Positions 62,546-64,000 of a stretch of DNA of 64,000 bases are shown in pieces (position 1 is the stretch's first letter; each line of letters opens with the position of its first letter). The position numbers and the translations under genes were made by a program. The DNA comes from Bacteroidales bacterium (GTDB taxonomy: Bacteria; Bacteroidota; Bacteroidia; Bacteroidales; UBA932), in NCBI GenBank assembly GCA_016285455.1, contig JAEEQS010000001.1:62001-126000 (forward strand). Direction: 5' to 3'. Under the pieces are notes generated by a model that was not told the origin of the DNA, made no database searches, and worked only from the letters and a program-made list of their open reading frames with translations.

Positions 62546-64000
62546 TGAGAAAGTTTATTTTACATAGAATAGTTCTTTTCTCGGCAATGCTTCTGACGGC
62601 GTTGCTGGTTGCGGTGTCTTGCACCAAGGAGGAAGAAATCCATCTGGAAGGCGATACAAGCGGCAATCTTTCTATCCTTGCTGAACTCTTTGACGACGGC
62701 ATAGACTATCTTAGTGGCCATACGAAGGCTCGGAGCAAGGCCAAAGACGATGAAGATCCTGGCATTGTAGACGGAGACGATGTTATTGCCCGTTCTGTTT
62801 TGAACGAAAACCTCATTGAGACTCTGGATATTTTCATCAAGAAGGAATCTGCAGCCGAAACCGATTCTTGGATTTATGTAAAGCATCTGGATAAAGACCA
62901 GACCGGCGTCATTCTGGATCCAAACGCCCCGGGCGGCCTTATGGACAAGGCAAAGCAACTGATTAACAAGAACTGGGCTAATGAACTGACTACAGAGAAC
63001 ACACCATTTGATCCTAATGTTCAGTATCATATCTATGTAACCGCCAATAACCCTCATACTCATAACTGCAACCACACCACTCACAATCATTACAGTTACA
63101 GAGTTGCAGGCTCCACCATCCCAACCAACCTTCAAGAACTCAAGGCTCTTCACACTTACGACGCCAAGACAGACTGCTATTATACTCCGGACGCTGTTCC
63201 TGAAAGAACCAACCGCGTAAATAAGAAGGCTTTCCTTATGGATGGAGACATCACCTGGAGTCCGGTACCGGAAGATGGAGAGCAGATATGGGATGTTGAT
63301 CTTAAGAGAGCCGTTTCCAAGGTTATTGTAACCCTGCAGATGGACGACACCTTCAAGACGAGTATCACCCAGAAAGCAGACGGAAAGAACTGGACAGTGG
63401 GAGAGCCAATGTGGAGATATGTTCACTTTGGTTTTGATGTAGCTGACATTGCTTCCGGCACATATGAGCTTGATAAATCTCAGACTGGTAGCCCTTGGGA
63501 TTCCAAACCATTCAAGATAGGTTCTCTCAACAACACAGACGTAATAGATGCAGATCTATGGCAGTGGTACATAAAGACCTACACGGCTCCGTTTAAGTGG
63601 AGAGACTACACAGAGACTCCATACCTTCTTGTTTCTATCAGATATACCTTTACTCCTGAGAATCCTGATGATACTCTTCATCTTGGATCCAGAGTCCTTC
63701 ATTACAACGACCAGCGTACCACCTACTACCGTATTCCTATTTGCAATGAGCAGAAAGTGGCAGACCAAGGCCTGCAGCGCAACAACATCTACATTGTTGA
63801 TGCAAAGATTGCTTCCTGGGGTTCAGAGAACGAAGAGTTTGAGGCAGAAGACTTCTACCTGGATCTTGAATACCACGTTGTGCCGTGGACAGAGACCAAC
63901 GTAGATCACGAGTCAACCATTGTCAAGCTCGGCGATATCAACTATCTTACGGTCTATCCGCAGGAATACACCCTTAAGGGAGACGGAGCACAAACTGTTG
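62545..64000 (+). CDS. Accessory fimbrial subunit, cut by the window edge
   Basis: At least 485 residues are visible, open to the edge. A lipoprotein signal (MLLTALLVAVSC) is followed by long, strand-rich text. RAVSKVIVTLQMDD near residue 250 and a LLVSIRYTFTPEN stretch near 360 resemble fimbrial accessory proteins such as the Mfa4/Mfa5 group. A His-rich patch (NPHTHNCNHTTHNHY) lies near residue 170. The start overlaps the previous stop by 1 bp. Confidence 0.65.
   Translation, partial: MRKFILHRIVLFSAMLLTALLVAVSCTKEEEIHLEGDTSGNLSILAELFDDGIDYLSGHTKARSKAKDDEDPGIVDGDDVIARSVLNENLIETLDIFIKKESAAETDSWIYVKHLDKDQTGVILDPNAPGGLMDKAKQLINKNWANELTTENTPFDPNVQYHIYVTANNPHTHNCNHTTHNHYSYRVAGSTIPTNLQELKALHTYDAKTDCYYTPDAVPERTNRVNKKAFLMDGDITWSPVPEDGEQIWDVDLKRAVSKVIVTLQMDDTFKTSITQKADGKNWTVGEPMWRYVHFGFDVADIASGTYELDKSQTGSPWDSKPFKIGSLNNTDVIDADLWQWYIKTYTAPFKWRDYTETPYLLVSIRYTFTPENPDDTLHLGSRVLHYNDQRTTYYRIPICNEQKVADQGLQRNNIYIVDAKIASWGSENEEFEAEDFYLDLEYHVVPWTETNVDHESTIVKLGDINYLTVYPQEYTLKGDGAQTV

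Overview
The window looks like a chromosome segment of a Bacteroidales bacterium (phylum Bacteroidota), probably gut- or rumen-associated. The signs are Bacteroidota promoters of the TTTG / TAnnTTTG type in front of many genes, a 50S L25/Ctc protein, a WbqC-family protein, a DUF3078 protein, DUF6443-style Rhs proteins, a short type ProRS and a long Mfa1/Mfa2-type fimbrial operon. Lipoprotein signals and few clear Shine-Dalgarno sequences fit as well. No species can be named from the sequence alone.

Layout. 1-10.8 kb is housekeeping: the end of a rubrerythrin/NADH peroxidase gene, rplY, pth, an S4 protein, a His/Cys-tailed mannose-6-phosphate isomerase-like protein, a CPBP protease, a nucleotidyltransferase, an FtsB/DivIC-like protein, purB, divergent folP and tmk, a DoxX/MauE-like membrane protein and a phosphodiester glycosidase lipoprotein that ends in a clear terminator.

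10.86-27.9 kb is an accessory island, much of it AT-rich. It opens with a promoter and structured non-coding DNA, then an IS4-family element. Next comes a two-gene module of a HEPN-like protein and a 932-aa protein with two P-loop ATPase domains (a KGGVGR ParA-like domain and a STAND/Sll1717-like domain). This module is the best candidate for an undescribed, defence-like system. It is followed by a decayed tyrosine recombinase fragment, an IS256-family element with an in-frame amber codon, and on the minus strand a polymorphic-toxin locus. That locus holds two long Rhs/YD proteins, the second with a JAB/JAMM-like toxin tip, a secreted candidate immunity protein, an orphan Rhs tip, a small ORF, a frameshifted membrane protein and an IS256-interrupted relative of it.

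27.9-52.3 kb returns to core genes: infB-nusA (no rimP beside them); lpxD, lpxC, fabZ, lpxA and a wbqC-like gene for lipid A and envelope; two outer-membrane or surface proteins; proS; a DUF3078 gene; tilS; sppA; a GH9 + polysaccharide-deacetylase fusion; nfnAB-like genes; and hisS. LpxC and FabZ are separate proteins here, whereas Bacteroidota often have them fused.

52.3-53.2 kb holds an initiator tRNA-Met with its own promoter and terminator, then a HigBA-like toxin-antitoxin pair. A 17-bp near-copy of the tRNA 3' end lies directly after the antitoxin gene, so the pair looks like a small att-flanked islet. From 53.3 kb to the window end runs a fimbrial operon: an OmpA-like protein with DUF3575-type features, two Mfa1-like large subunits, an Mfa2/FimB-type anchor and two accessory subunits, the last cut by the window edge.
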